Shown one piece after another: positions 37,201 to 49,326 of a stretch of DNA of 64,000 nt (position 1 is its first letter; the number at the start of each line of letters is the position of its first letter). The translations under genes and the position numbers were made by a program. The notes beneath the pieces were generated by a model. That model was given only the letters and a program-made list of their open reading frames with translations, had not been told where the DNA came from and searched no databases. The stretch lies in the NCBI GenBank assembly GCA_015183035.1, contig JACZZP010000012.1:1922001-1986000 (forward strand). Reading direction: 5' to 3'. The stretch is from Meloidogyne chitwoodi. Lineage: Eukaryota; Nematoda; Chromadorea; Rhabditida; Meloidogynidae.

Positions 37201-40200
37201 GTGCTGATCTTCATTCTTCAATAAAGAATGCGTTGAATGCTCCAGTTCAAAATATTCCTTCTACTGCCTTCTTGCCACCAATGTTGGCTACTCAACAAAC
37301 TTCATCGACTACAAGCAATTTACCTGTTGTTCAACAACCAATGAAACAACAAAATATTCCAATGTCCATTCCCCAACATATTATGGCTCCTACTCATCAA
37401 TCTTTTAAAAAGAAATCTGGACCTGGAAGGCCTAATAAAACTTCTTTTATTCCTGGATTTGGTGGTTTGTTATATTTTTAATTTTTGATTTGTTTTTTGG
37501 AAAAAACCCAAATAAAATTAAATTGATGTTAAAAACTTTTAGTCCAACCATCGATAATTGAAAGCAGTAGTAGTAATAGTGAACCAGCATTAGCCCAAAA
37601 TTTAGTGCCATCTTCTGTTTCGATTCAGCAAATTCCGACATTAATTCCACAAAAGCAACAACAACAATTGCAAGGTAATTTGATTTGTCCACCAACGTCA
37701 GCTGCTCTTTCTCAACAACAACAACAACTTATTCCCCCCCAAATGCAACATTTACATCAACAGCAGCAACAACAACAACAAATATTTTCTGGAACTGCTG
37801 GAGGAAGGCGTGGACGTAAACCTGGTTCGAAAAATAAACCAAAAACTGAGAAAACAACTAAAGAGAGTTCATTAGCACCTAAACGTGAATATGAATTCAA
37901 TTCTGAAGATGAACATGCAACTGAGCCAATGACTTATGAAGAAAAACGTCAACTTTCTATGGATATAAATAGATTAAAAGCTGACAAATTGGCGACGTAA
38001 TTTTATTTTTTTTAAGAGTGAATATATTTCTAGGGGTAAAACAAACGCGTTTGTTAAGAATATTAAAAATAGAAAATATTATTTTTTTAATTCAAAAATG
38101 AATTTTTAGTGTTGTAAATATAATTGAAGCTCGTGAGAAGATTACAGATTTCAATCCAGAGGAAATTGAAATTGATTTTGAGACACTCAAACCGGTTACT
38201 CTTCGCGATTTGGAAGCTTATGTAAAAATGTGTCAGCAACAAGATAATAAAGGTTTTTTTAATTAAATTATAAATTAATTTTGTATATATTTTTAGGTAT
38301 TAAAACCGAATTTGCTGAAAAGAAAGAAGTTGATTCGCGTATTCCAATGAATGGTTTGTTTTATTATTTGAGCTTACATATATCTTTTTTTGGTTGTTTT
38401 TTTATCCATTTTTTATTCTATTTATTCTAAGAAAGAAAATGGACCTGATTTTTTAGTTTAAATTCTTTTTATAGTGAAATTGTGCGAGTACTACTCCCAT
38501 TTCACTTTATTAAAAGTAAACTCTTTAATATATTAGGAAGTGTTCAAATTCCTAATAAATGTCAAGATGCTGGTGTTAAAAATACTTCAATTGTCTCCAC
38601 AGTTAGTCGACAACCTCCATCATCTCAACAGCAGAACATTTCAAAAGATGAGTCATCTTCTGATTCCTCTTCAAGTGGTTCTTCATCTTCGGAGTCTTCT
38701 AGTGATTCCTCCGATTCTGAATCAGGTTAGAGAGGGAAGTAATAGAGAAAATCTCAAAAGAACAAAAAAAACCGAGGATAATTCCATTTTTTGTATTGAA
38801 ATTTGATTAAACTAATATTATTGTATATTAATTTGGAAAGGATAAGTGAAGACATTTTTAAATTAAATTGAAATTATTCTCGGTGTTTAATATTTTAATA
38901 ACCCTTTAAAATAAATTAAATGTAGGATTTATTCAAAAAAATTTCTTTTACTTATCCTTTCCTTTTTTCTTAATTTTACGATCTCTATAATAATAATAAT
39001 AAGCCTTTTTAATTTTCACACAAATTACCCAGTCATACTCCACTTATATAATCTCTTTTATTTTTTAAAAATATTGTATTTTTTTAATCTTGCCAAATTA
39101 TTTTCATTAAAATTACTTAAGAAAGCAATATATTGGGATAGTTGGATTTAACTAGAGAAAAAGAGAGAGCATTAATGGTCATCTTTTTATAACTTTAATG
39201 TTAAGTAGAGAAAAATAAAATAAAATGTTCTCTAACTTTGAATAATTAAGCTTTGTTTACTTTAAAACTTGGTTTAGACTCAATTGGCAATCTGATTATT
39301 TTTTCTATCTCTCGCTATTTTTACAACTGCCATTGTATTTTTCAAATTAATTTTCAAAAATAAATCGATCTTTTTCTAAATTTTCTAGCTTTAAGAATAA
39401 ATTTTCTATTAAAATGTTATAATTACTATTAAAAAACAATTATTTTATAAAATATTATATTTAGAAGGAAAGCCAACACCACGTAAACAAGCACCACCAG
39501 TGATGAATGCAAACAATAATAATAAGGTGGAAATTGAAAATAGTATCAATGGAGAAATCCATCAATTAAAGATATTTCCTACGCAAGTTCAGAATGCTGC
39601 TGCTGCTCTTTCTTCTGCCACAACTTTGATTTCTGCCAAAAATTTGAAACATAGTCCACAACAACAAGGTTTATATTAATTTTGGGTTAACTTTTTTAAT
39701 ATTTATGTCTGATTCGTTCACTTTTTAAGATATTTCTTATCTTCCCACAGCTTCCGCTAACGTTCCTCCACAGTCATCGTCTCATGTTCACATTGGAGCA
39801 GCTCCTTTGTTCCAATCCACTTCAACGGAGATTAGTGCAGGCACAGCTGGCTCTGTTCTTGATTTATTGTTGCCAAGTGGAAATGATGATAAAGGAGCAA
39901 ATACGGGCATAACAAATAAAACTTCTTGGAGTTCTCTTGCGCAAAAAACTGGGGAAGGTGGTCAAGTGAACTCATCAGTAGCGGCAGCTGCTGCTTTTGA
40001 ATCATTTCGAATGAAAGCTAGGGAAAAAGAAGAGAGGGTATATTTTTATTCTTATTTGTTGCATTTTTCTTTTTAAATATATTGTTTTTAAAGAAACGTA
40101 TGCTAAAAGAAGAAGAAGAGAAGCGTCGTAAGCAGCGTGAAATTGAACTGCAACAACAACAGCAGCAGCAACAGCCTTCTCTTAATTCAAATGGTGCTTC

Positions 40201-40474
40201 GGAGACCACTCAAAATACGAAACCACAACTTGATCAGGATGAAATTAATCGAAGACGGGAGATGGAGAAGGTTTTTAAATTTTATTTAAATGTTGGGTTC
40301 TTTGTCCCTTTCTGTTTATTCACTATTAGGGTCCGATTGTATTATTTACTTATCCTCCCTGACTATAAAAATTTCAAAAAAAAATTCCAGGAACGAAGGA
40401 AACGTGAAGATATAGATCATGTGGATATGACAAGCCAAATGGAGTTGATGGCAAATTTTGAAATGCGATTTTAA
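34238..40474 (+). CDS. BET family double-bromodomain protein with NET domain (BRD/BET-1 like)
   Basis: Chromatin reader of acetylated histones. An acidic N-terminal stretch is followed by bromodomain 1 (34660-35469): [24 protein letters not shown] (WPF shelf), [15 protein letters not shown], then one of two alternative helix exons with CY-YN or CY-FN. Basic motifs follow (about 35560-36180). Bromodomain 2 has [29 protein letters not shown] and [10 protein letters not shown]. Next come Gln-rich linkers, an AT-hook-like [10 protein letters not shown], and the NET domain ([17 protein letters not shown] ... [20 protein letters not shown]). A Ser/Asp-rich patch, polyQ with Lys/Arg-rich coiled coil, and a C-terminal ending MANFEMRF complete it. 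About 18 exons. Bromodomain 2 has WAF where BET proteins keep WPF. Confidence 0.92.
35212..35331 (+). other. Alternative bromodomain-1 exon, version A
   Basis: 120 nt, 40 codons, phase 0 at both ends. Encodes [18 protein letters not shown] and on to MRISKIPPN. It covers helix B, the BC loop with the acetyl-lysine-binding Asn (YVYN) and helix C. Acceptor TTTCTAG, donor GTAAGT. Only 18 nt separate it from version B. Confidence 0.8.
35350..35469 (+). other. Alternative bromodomain-1 exon, version B
   Basis: 120 nt, 40 codons, phase 0 at both ends. Encodes [20 protein letters not shown] and on to [10 protein letters not shown], the same structural segment as version A. Its BC loop (NQCEDDV) keeps the two acidic residues found in canonical BET bromodomain 1, which version A replaces with Tyr-Gly. 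Acceptor TTTTTTAG, donor GTCTTA. Confidence 0.8.
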
Positions 40475-41434
40475 ATATTTTAAAAAATGTGAAAAACTTT
40501 AAAAAAAAAATAATTGACCATATTATACACACCAAAGTCTCTTCCTTCTATTAAAATATATTATTTTCTCCCATTTAATCTCTCTCCAGATGATTTTACT
40601 GCTCATTAAAATTATATATTATACCTTTTGACTTATATTGTTTAGCAAATTTAGTTTAAAAACAAATTCATCATCCTTCTCATCATTTTTTTTTTAAATT
40701 CTGAGATTATATTAAAAAAAAGCGTATTGTTTAATTATATGATTCAACATTCGCTGCAATTTAAAAAATTGTATTAAAAATCTTCCTTTGAATACATACA
40801 TTTTGTCTTTAATTTTACGTTTATTACATATATATATTTTAATTTTTTTGGTTTTAATTGATTATTTTATTTCATTCAATATTTTTATTTGTTTTTCTCA
40901 TTTTATTTCACGATATTTGTAAAAATAAGGAAATATAGAAAATAATGTGATTTGAGTTTGTCCAAAAAATCGAAACAAAGATTTTAAAAAATCGTTTTAG
41001 TAAATCTACCGGAAATTGGTGGCGTGGTACTATTCAGTCTCGTGTAGTTTTAGTCCTCTTTGCTAAAACGTCTCTATCGTAGGAAACAACTGGGAGGGAC
41101 TGAAGCGACCAGTGTTGAAATGTCGTGCTGAATAGTCTTCCCAAAATTGGTTTTCAATCGTTAAAACTTGCGACAAGATTTTTCCCCATTTTATGGTTTT
41201 ATATCTTCTAAGAATTCCTTTAATTTTTGTTTAATTTTGAAAGTATTTAATAATAAGTGGTGTAATTAAAATTTTTTACAAAATTTTTTATTTTATTTCG
41301 AGATTGATTTTTTGGACATTAGGATTTAGAAATTTTAAAAATCGAGAATTTTCTAGAATAAATTTTTAATTATTTTAGATAGTCCAGGTTTGGACAAAAT
41401 TTATTAACAACAATTGACTTCAAAAACTGCGAAA
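40475..41434. other. Gap after the BET gene
   Basis: About 960 AT-rich bases. A GC-richer island at about 41010-41155 has a loose inverted pair (GGTACTATTCAGTCTCG and CGTGCTGAATAGTC), perhaps a diverged MITE. No exons were recognised. The final 100 bases are the likely 5' region of the next gene. Confidence 0.45.
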
Positions 41435-42544
41435 ATGTTCGACCGATTGGTGCATTTGTATGGACGACGAGTTGCTTTTGCATCTACTTACTCAAGAGTT
41501 AAGGGCGGTATGAGAGCAAAAAAGGTGAATTTATGTTTTTGAATTAATTTTTTCTTCACGAGGTAGGACTTGGATCGGGTTTTAAGTTTATTTATGTATG
41601 AAAAGATTTCAAATAATTAAAGATCTTTTGATTTAATACAGATGTACGTTTCAACCTAGATAATTGTGAAAACTAATATTTGTATCTAACTTATTGTTTT
41701 AATTTTAAATATATTTCAGGTTGAAAACACAAAGGTGGTTTATGAACTTCCCGAAATTCTTAGGCGTATCGAATTAAATTCTGACAAACGCATGGTAATT
41801 TTTTTTATTTTTACTACATTTCGGTTCATTTTTGCCTAGTTATCTTTTAAATAGATTTTTTTGTTTGTCATCTAGCTTCTTTTTAAAAATTAACTTGTGT
41901 ATTGTTAGATTCAATCATATTAAAATTGACTTAAATGTTCTTGATTTGTTTTTAAAATATTATAGCTAAAAAATTTAGAAACGTTTCGAATCGAATTCTG
42001 ACAAACGCATGGTAATTTTTATTTTTACAACATTTCGATTCATTTTTTGCCTAGTTATCGTTTAAATTGAGTTTTTTTGTTTGTCATCTAACTTCTTTTT
42101 AAAAATTAACTTGTGTATGGTTAGATTCAAAATTGACAATGTTCTTGATTTGTTTTTAAAATATTATAGCTAAAAAATTTAGAAATTGACTTTTGTCGGT
42201 GTGAAGGAAACTATGGGGTCCGTGCAGTATGTACAAAACTTACACACTGGCTTTTTTATTTTGTTATTCGGATGTATTATAAAGGTTATATTTAATTAGA
42301 AATGTGTTAACCTAAAAAAGGAGGGATAAACATTTTCATTGAATTAGCTAATTGGAAAATTAAAAAAATTAATTTTTTTTATAACATAAGAATATTTTAG
42401 TTTTTTCTGGATAATTATAAATCTGAGGAGAAGAACAAAGGAAAAGAAGTTGCTGTACCTAGACCATCCATTCCCTATATTACCAATTTAAAGATAATTG
42501 CTGTTGAGGAGCCTAAACCAACTTCAGCTTCAAACGCAGCTTAA
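41435..42544 (+). CDS. Unrecognised small basic protein, possibly mitochondrial
   Basis: Four exons give about 121 residues: 41435-41523, 41720-41794, about 42172-42228, and about 42402-42544. The N terminus, MFDRLVHLYGRRVAFASTYS then RVKGGMRAKK, is basic and free of acids after residue 3, as in mitochondrial presequences. Next comes VVYELPEILRRIELNSDKRM, then LKNLEIDFCRCEGNYGVRA, and a C-terminal exon with SEEKNKGKEVAVPRPSIPY ending SASNAA. I cannot name the family with confidence; a mitochondrial ribosomal or complex subunit is plausible. The exon 2 end and the following intron are duplicated in tandem, so one candidate exon copy must be skipped because it carries a stop. Confidence 0.55.
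41769..42186 (+). repeat. Tandem duplication of an exon end plus intron
   Basis: The ~220-base block from ATCGAATT(AAATT)CTGACAAACGCATG, through GTTTGTCATCTA and ACTTGTGTAT, to ATTATAGCTAAAAAATTTAG occurs twice (about 41769-41990 and 41991-42186) with small differences. Copy 2 lacks about 25 bases. Each copy includes its own donor GTAATTTTT and acceptor TATTATAG. Confidence 0.85.
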
Positions 42545-42811
42545 TTTGTTTGACAATTTAAAGAGAGAACGGGTGCTCATCTGACATAAAATCTCAATTT
42601 TAATGACAAAAAATTCTTTAAAAATATATATTAAAAATCTATGTACTTGTCGTTAATTTATTTTTTAATAATAAAATTATATGTATATATTTTTTGATTT
42701 TTCTTGGTTTTAAGTGTTTTACATTTCAATTTATATTTTAAAAAATTTTTCTCAATTTTTAAATAACATTAAATTTCCGTGTTAAGTAATTCAGATTTTC
42801 AACAAATCATT

Positions 42812-45800
42812 ATGGAGTCTATGCTAGAATCAAGCGCTGTTGACAATGAAAGTGAATCAAGTGTTAATCCATGCAAAGTTATAAATGATTTATTTTGGCT
42901 AGCCGAACAGTGTGAGCTGCGTTGTATGTTTGAACATGCGCTTTGGTTATTTTAAATTTAAAATTTTTTTAAAATATCTTTTTAAGGGCAAATGAGCAGC
43001 TAAATCATTTACCGCAAAGCCATTTTGCTGCACCAGATATTGCACAGTCTTCTCATTGGCATTATGGAGAAATGGATACGCGTAGAAGAGCTTTAATAAT
43101 GTTTGTTAGGACAATGATTACCAACAAGTATTATCATCGTGCTAAGGTTTTTTTTAATTTATTTATGGTAATGGATTCTGGTGGTTGGCTTTTAGTTTTC
43201 TAAATTTTTTCTTCGCTTTTTGTTATTTGAGTAATCTATCTCATTTCATCAGACTCGCAAGTAGAGAAAATTCAGAGACTAATTTTTCTTTAAATAAGAA
43301 CTAAAAAACATTTTGTCCTTTTTTTACTTTTAAAGATTGATTTTATATTTAAAAAAATTTTCAGTTTTTCTTGTCAAAAAGCAAAGAATCTGACAGTTTG
43401 GAAGCGTTTTTATACTATTATTCTTGGTATTTGATCTCTATTAGAGATAGATTTGAAAATGATGGAGAAGATTTGGAAATAAAGGAACCATCAAATGATG
43501 ATAATATTGCTGGTTAATTTTATTTTAAATAGGCATTTTTTATTTTTTTAGAATTGAGGAGTGAATTGGAAGCATTAAAATTGAATTTTCCACATTTGTT
43601 TGACTGCTTTTTGAATTATTTGTAAGCAATTTTTTATTTTTTTTGGAACACAAATTTTATTTTTAGATTAGGCGTTGTAAGGATAAAATGTGATTCAAAT
43701 GATATGGCAATTCAGGCTTTTAATGAATCGGTTTTCATTTAAAAAAAATTTTTTTATAAAGAAATTTTAACCTTTAGATTCAACAAGAAAATCGTTGTTG
43801 GCCGTCCTGGGAAAGACTTTCAACTTTAGTAGATGGCTTTTACGTGGTATTTTATTTTTCTAATTTTTTTTTTCAAGAAAATGTTTTTAAGGTTAAAATC
43901 GATAAAGAAACTTACAGCAAAACTTGGTTTTATAATTTATTTGTTGCTGAAACAATGTCACGTCTTTTACTCTTTGTTTGTGCTATAGAAGCGTACACTG
44001 ATGTTTCTAGACATTTGGGTGCTTCTCCTTATATTTTATGTCAAATTGCTGCTGCACAGTCAGAACTTCAAGAACATGATGGAGCAATTAATTCTTTTCA
44101 AAAAATTCGAAAATCTGATCCTTATCGAATTGAGCAGGTTTTTTTTTAATTTTAATTTTTTTTTTAATTTTTTAGATGCATTTTTATTCTGATTCGTTGT
44201 ACATTCGAGTACGTTATTCTTTTAATTTTTTATTAAATAATTTTTTTTAAGCAAAACTTTACTGAACTTGCCTCATTAGCAAAATGGTTTTTTGACAGTC
44301 ATAAATTTAATTGGGAAACTTGTTGTATTGTTGGTGGGTAATTTTATTTATTTTTAAAAAAATTTATTTTTTCTTTAGCCAATTATTACAGTGCAAAAAA
44401 TATTCACGAACAAGCTCAAGAATTTTTAAAACGTTCAATAATGCTTTGTCCAAAAAATGCATCTCTTTGGGTTTTACTAGGACATGAATATTTAGAAACA
44501 AAAAATCATCAATCAGCAGCAGCTTCTTATAAAAAAGCTACAGGTTTTTTTTTTAATTTTTTGAGGGATTTTTTTGAGAGAATTTTTATAAGCAAAGACT
44601 TTGATTTCTTTATTTTAATGGGTAATTTTTTTGAAAAATTTAGCTGATACATATTTTCGGTAATTTTCAAGTTTAAGGTTCCCTTTTCTCTTATTTTTGT
44701 CTTTTTTCAAAATTAGAAAAAAATAGGGAGAAGCTAATAAAATTGCAAACTCTTTATTAAAAAATTACCATTTTTTAATATTTAAAAGGAATATTTTCTT
44801 TATTTTTTAGTAATAGATAAAAATTGCTATAGAGGATGGTATGGATTAGGACAATTACATGAAATAATGAAACAACCAACTAATGCACTTTTTTATTATC
44901 AAAAAGCACATAAATGTCGTCCAGATGATTCACGAATGTTAATCGCTCTTGGAGTAATTTTCTCTCAATTAAATAGAAAATCGGATGCTGAAAAATGTTT
45001 TAAAAAAGCTTTTCAAATTGGGGATGTTGAAGGAAATGCATTAATTCATTTGGCAAAGTATTTATTTTTTAATTTAAATTTTTTTTAAAAATTTTTTTAA
45101 TTAAAAAAAAAAGACTTTATGAAGACCAAAATGATAATCGTAATGCAGCAAAAGCATATGAAGCTTATTTGACTTTGTACACGGAAGAATTGGTTTATTT
45201 ATTTATTTTTTTGATATTTTTTGTTTAATTATTTGAAATTACTTTTGAACATTTTTTAATGAAATTTTTATTTTTTAAATTTCTTTTTAATTCTATGTTT
45301 TATTAATTTATTTTTTTTTTTTAATAAAAAAGGTTGGCGATTTAAGTTTAATTGCAACATCTTGTCGCTTTCTAGCCTGTTATAATTTGGAACAAGGAAA
45401 TCTTGATGTTTCTTATACTTTTGCACAAAAATGTCTTGATTTTGATATGTCCAAGGTTTTTTTAAAAAATTAAATTATTTAATTTTAAAAGAATATTTAG
45501 GAGGAAGGTTATCGAATTTTGCAATTAATAAAAAGCAAAAGAAAAGAGGATCAAGATAAATTGGCTAAAGGAGGCTCTTACATTTCAACTCCACAAACTC
45601 AATATCACTCAAATACAAGTTATAGAACACCTTCTGATGCTCCAAGACCAATTGGTGGAGGAGACGAGTAAGTAAAGAAGAAAGGTTTATTATTTTAAGG
45701 GAGAGGGGGGAATGTTTTTTTTTTACAGGGCATTTTAAACTGGGGATTTTCTTTTTTAAATTTTTGGTTTAAAAAAGTTGTCTTATAACCTTTATATACT

Positions 45801-45940
45801 CTCCCTTGGAAAAGTAGAGAAAAATTATTTTTTTTTTCAGTTCTAATCCTTTTACTGAAAGAAAGGAAATTAATTTGGATGATAATGATGAGGATATGAA
45901 TACAAATTCTGATGATGATGATTTGGAAATTACTTTTTAA
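42812..45940 (+). CDS. CDC23: Anaphase-promoting complex subunit CDC23/APC8
   Basis: TPR scaffold subunit of the APC/C ubiquitin ligase that drives exit from mitosis. The N-terminal part has VINDLFWLAEQCELRWANEQ, HFAAPDIAQSSHWHYGEMDT and RALIMFVRTMITNKYYHRA. The TPR array runs from about 43800 to 45460: AIEAYTDVSRHLGASPYILC, AQSELQEHDGAINSFQKIR, ASLWVLLGHEYLETKNHQSA, GWYGLGQLHEIMKQPTNALF, MLIALGVIFSQLNRKSDAEK and YEDQNDNRNAAKAYEAYL. The C-terminal tail is acidic (DDNDEDMNTNSDDDDLEITF). More than a dozen exons, many introns starting GTTTTT. An AG lies 17 bases before the ATG. Convergent with the next gene 67 bp away. Confidence 0.93.
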
Positions 45941-46007
45941 TTTTTTTTTAAAAAAATTAAAAATATATATTTATTTATTTTTTCTAATTTATAAAAATCT
46001 TATTATT

Positions 46008-46849
46008 TTAGAATCGATTTTGTATCATTCCTTGTTGATGGTTGTGAGGGTGTGCCAGCGCATGTGATCGGTAGTGGTAAGGACGTGAACATTTTGCGCT
46101 GATGCGAGAGTCAAAAAATGGGCGGTAGTTTGTTGGATTATCATAATCATACCTTTTTTAAAAATATTTTTTAAATTTTAAAAAAGGAATAACAAACCAT
46201 TTTCCTTGGTAAGGATAACTCCAATAGGTATGCGGGTAATTCCAATAATTTGGATTGGCTTTGTAGTCACTAAAATTTAATTTAAAAATTCTTTTTAAAT
46301 TAAAAAAATTATACGAATGCCGAAATTTAATTGGAAACATTGATCGTTTATATATTGGCGAAAAATAGTAGTAACGGTCATACCAATAAGCATCCGCCTT
46401 TAGAAAAAGTGATATAAAAGAAATTTTATTTATTTTTTTAATTTTTTACCAAAGTATAGCCTCGATAGTTTCGATAGGGAAAATAGCATTTATAGCTGTA
46501 GTAAGTATAAACAGGCATTGTTGGCCTATACGGACCTATTGCACCCTAAAAATTATTTTAAAATAAAATTTTAAAATTAAATTTAGATAATTTTTTACCG
46601 TGTATTGATTTACATTTGGCACAGAAAATGTTCGGGTCAACTTGAAAAGGGTTTTTTTTAATTTTTATAAATTTTATTATTAATTTAAACCATATTTAGA
46701 TATGGAGGAACATTGTTAATTGCCGGTCTTTGAGGATATGGAACGCCATCGCGAATTGCCAAATCAACCAAAGAGCTGGTTCGTTCAAGTCTATTGGTTT
46801 CTTCATTAGTTAAATCTGGAACAACTGGTCCAAGTCTATCCGAAGTCAT
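46008..46849 (-). CDS. Aromatic-rich protein A of a three-gene tandem family
   Basis: Exons join in phase from MTSDRLGPVVPDLTNEETNR through LTRTFSVPNVNQYT, PVYTYYSYKCYFPYRNYRGY, ADAYWYDRYYYFSPIYKRSM, NPNYWNYPHTYWSYPYQGKW and DNPTNYRPFFDSR, ending MIQNRF. About 210 residues, very rich in Tyr, Pro, Arg and Trp. No signal peptide. The RT-S-PNV motif followed by YxPYRYxR and a WY-RYY-F-P--KRS block is shared with the two neighbours upstream. No function can be assigned from the sequence. Confidence 0.65.
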
Positions 46850-47454
46850 TTTTTAAGGTTAAATTACAAAAAATTTAAAATTTGTTACAATCTGAGAAAA
46901 TTAAGGAAAAAATATTTTTAAATTATTTCCTTAGTGGGGAGGGATAAAAATTTAACCGATCGATTCGGAATGCTTTTTCTGAAGAAAAAAAGTTGGAAAA
47001 AATAGAATATCTTTTTCATTCTCTTCTTTACATTTATTCTTTCAATCATTTTTATTTTTAATTCAAATACGCCTCCGCTTAGACTTTAAAAGAAAATAAC
47101 AACTGGGAAAATATCATGCAATTTTGTTTATTAAAATAAAAGGATTTTTTAAGAAGAAGAGAACTTTTCAGAGAAACAAATGTTTTAAGAGAACATAAAA
47201 CAACATTTTTAACGATTGTTGTTGTTTGAAGTTTTGGTTAAGTGCAAAGGTGTTGGGTTAAGTGGCAAGATAGGGTGGGGGTTCGAATCTTATCATTGGT
47301 CAGTATTTTTTAAGTATTTCTGTTCGTTTTAATTTATTTAAAAACATATCAAAACTTACAAAAAAAATTAATTTTAATCATTATCTTTTCAATTTTATTT
47401 TAAAATTATTATTTTAATATTTTCTCTCTTTTCTTTATCATTTTTCTTTTTATT
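46850..47454. other. Gap between aromatic-rich genes A and B
   Basis: About 600 AT-rich bases, promoter side of gene A. It contains one tRNA-like element (47231-47303, plus strand). No exon seen. Confidence 0.4.
47231..47303 (+). repeat. tRNA-like element
   Basis: GTTTTGGTTAAGTGCAAAGG resembles an A-box. After GGGTTAAGTGGCAAGA, the T-arm GGGGGTTCGAATCTTATC follows with the B-box GGTTCGAATC. The long middle resembles class II tRNAs or a tRNA-derived repeat. It is opposite in strand to the flanking genes and not inside a gene. Confidence 0.4.
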
Positions 47455-48086
47455 TTAGACATAATGTTGTCGAACTCGTCCCCAATTTCCATAAGAATAA
47501 GAGTCGTAATTAGGAGTAAAGAATGGGTCATATGCTCGTCTTGAATAGCTGGGATTATCAAAATCATGTCTAAACCGAACAGAAAATTAAATTTTAAAAA
47601 ATTTTAGCAAACCGATAGAAGAAATAGGGACGGAAAACTGATCGTTTAAAGAGAGGAGTAAAATGATAATAACGATTATACCAAAAATTGTTGGCTGCGG
47701 CTCCCTAAATTTAATATTTCAAAACTTTAAATATTTCAAAATTACCCTTTCACAATCTCGAATATAACGATAAGGGAAATAAGGACGATATTTGGCTAAA
47801 GAATATGAATAAATTGAAAATTTTGGCCTGTAAAAAGTGAGGAAAGATGATTTAAAAATTAATATAAATTTTAAAACTTGTATGGGTCTGTTCGTCGATG
47901 ATAGTCAAAGACATTAGGAATTGAATAAGTCCGTGTTAGCTATATTTTAAAATATAGATTTATTTTATTTAAAAAAATTTATAAAAAAAACCATTAATTG
48001 AGGTTGATTGTCAATTGAACTTCCTCGAATAACTGCTGCAGATTGGGCACGGGTTAAAGTAAAGGGTTGTACTTGCATATCAGCCA
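47455..48086 (-). CDS. Aromatic-rich protein B of a three-gene tandem family
   Basis: Starts MADMQVQPFTLTRAQSAAVI. The exon with LTRTYSIPNVFDYHRRTDPY corresponds to the RTFSVPNV exon of protein A. It is followed by FSIYSYSLAKYRPYFPYRYI, NNFWYNRYYHFTPLFKRSVF, DFDNPSYSRRAYDPFF and an end RVRQHYV. About 145 residues. Exon borders fall at the same places as in protein A, showing origin by tandem duplication. Function unknown. Confidence 0.65.
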
Positions 48087-48640
48087 TTTTTAATTATTTA
48101 TCTTAAGTTTTTAAGTTTATTTTTAAGAAAAGTTGTAATTAAGATGTGTGGTTAAGTTAGTAAGGTTGTTGATTAGGAAAGAGTAAGGTAGCAGGTTCGA
48201 CTCTTATCGGAAACAATTATTTTATTTTTGCGTTATTTTTATTTTTTTTATTTTTTAGCATTAAATAATTGTTCTTTTATATTTTCTAAGCACTTTTAGA
48301 GAGGTTAAAAATGAGAATTAAGCTCTAAGCGTTCGCCAATTTTTATTATTTTAGAAAGGGCAAATGTTCTCTTAATAATAATCTTTTGTTTTTCAATTTG
48401 ATCCAATTACTTCTTTTTACACCCACACAAATATTTATTTTTTTTTTTAAAAGAAAGATTGATAATAAAAATAGAAAATATAAAATATTTTTATATATAA
48501 CGAATGAAGTTTTTTTAAGGGTTAATTTTTGCAAGTAAACGTTGAAAAAATTTTAAAATATTTATTTAAAATTTTCTATTTTTTCAAATTAAAAAAAAAT
48601 ATATTCAAAATATTAATCTCTTTTTTCTCTCTAATTATTT
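48087..48640. other. Gap between aromatic-rich genes B and C
   Basis: About 550 AT-rich bases with one tRNA-like element (48144-48213). The minus-strand frame at 48346-48534 has no recognisable motif. Promoter side of gene B. Confidence 0.4.
48144..48213 (+). repeat. tRNA-like element
   Basis: GTGTGGTTAAGTTAGTAAGG (A-box-like) followed by GTAGCAGGTTCGACTCTTAT (B-box GGTTCGACTC). The T stem is weak. It lies between two paralogous genes at the same relative place as the element at 47231, so it may have been duplicated with them. Confidence 0.35.
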
Positions 48641-49326
48641 TTATTGAGTAATAGGCGTCTCCTGGTAGAGATTTTCTATTAATTTTGAGCGATTACCTGT
48701 GTACAAAATATTTTTGAAATTTTATTTTTTTTTCAAAATTTTACCATGAGACATCAATTCAGAATTGTAATAAACATTGTAAGAATCATGATATCTTCCT
48801 TTAAATAAATAAATTAAATTTTTAAAAATTTAATTTATACGGTAAAAATAGGGTGAATCGTAGTGGTACCAATTTCCTCTGTAACTGTTCCACAGACGAA
48901 AAGGATAATTCCAATAGAAAGAATCAGTTATATAATTTCTTTAAAAAAGAGAATAATTATTTATTTTATTTTTAAACTCGTAATTTCTGTAATTTCGAAA
49001 ATAACGATAAGGCCAATATGCTTGGTATGTCCAGTAAGGGTGATGAAAATTTATTGGCTAAAAATAATTTAAAAATAAAAGAAAACACAAAAATTAGAAA
49101 AAACATTTAATTACCTTAGAAGCCATTCCAATAGGAATAGTAGTTGCCGCAAATTGGGATTTATTATACAAATTATTTGAACGATAAACATCCCCAAGTG
49201 AGCGTGTGCGAATAATCTTTAATTAAAATTAATTTTTAAAAATTTAAAAAAATTAATAACTGGGTATTGCTTTGGTGGTTCTGAATGAATAATTGCTGCA
49301 GATGAAGGGCTTGGAACTACAACCAT
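48641..49326 (-). CDS. Aromatic-rich protein C of a three-gene tandem family
   Basis: Starts MVVVPSPSSAAIIHSEPPKQ. Then come IRTRSLGDVYRSNN, FHHPYWTYQAYWPYRYFRNY, ITDSFYWNYPFRLWNSYRGN and YHDSYNVYYNSELMSH. The last short exon, found after GTACACAG, ends YQETPITQ. About 165 residues. It is the most diverged copy: the S-PNV motif is replaced by SLGDV, but YWPYRYFRNYRNY clearly matches YFPYRNYRGY in protein A. Function unknown. Confidence 0.6.
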
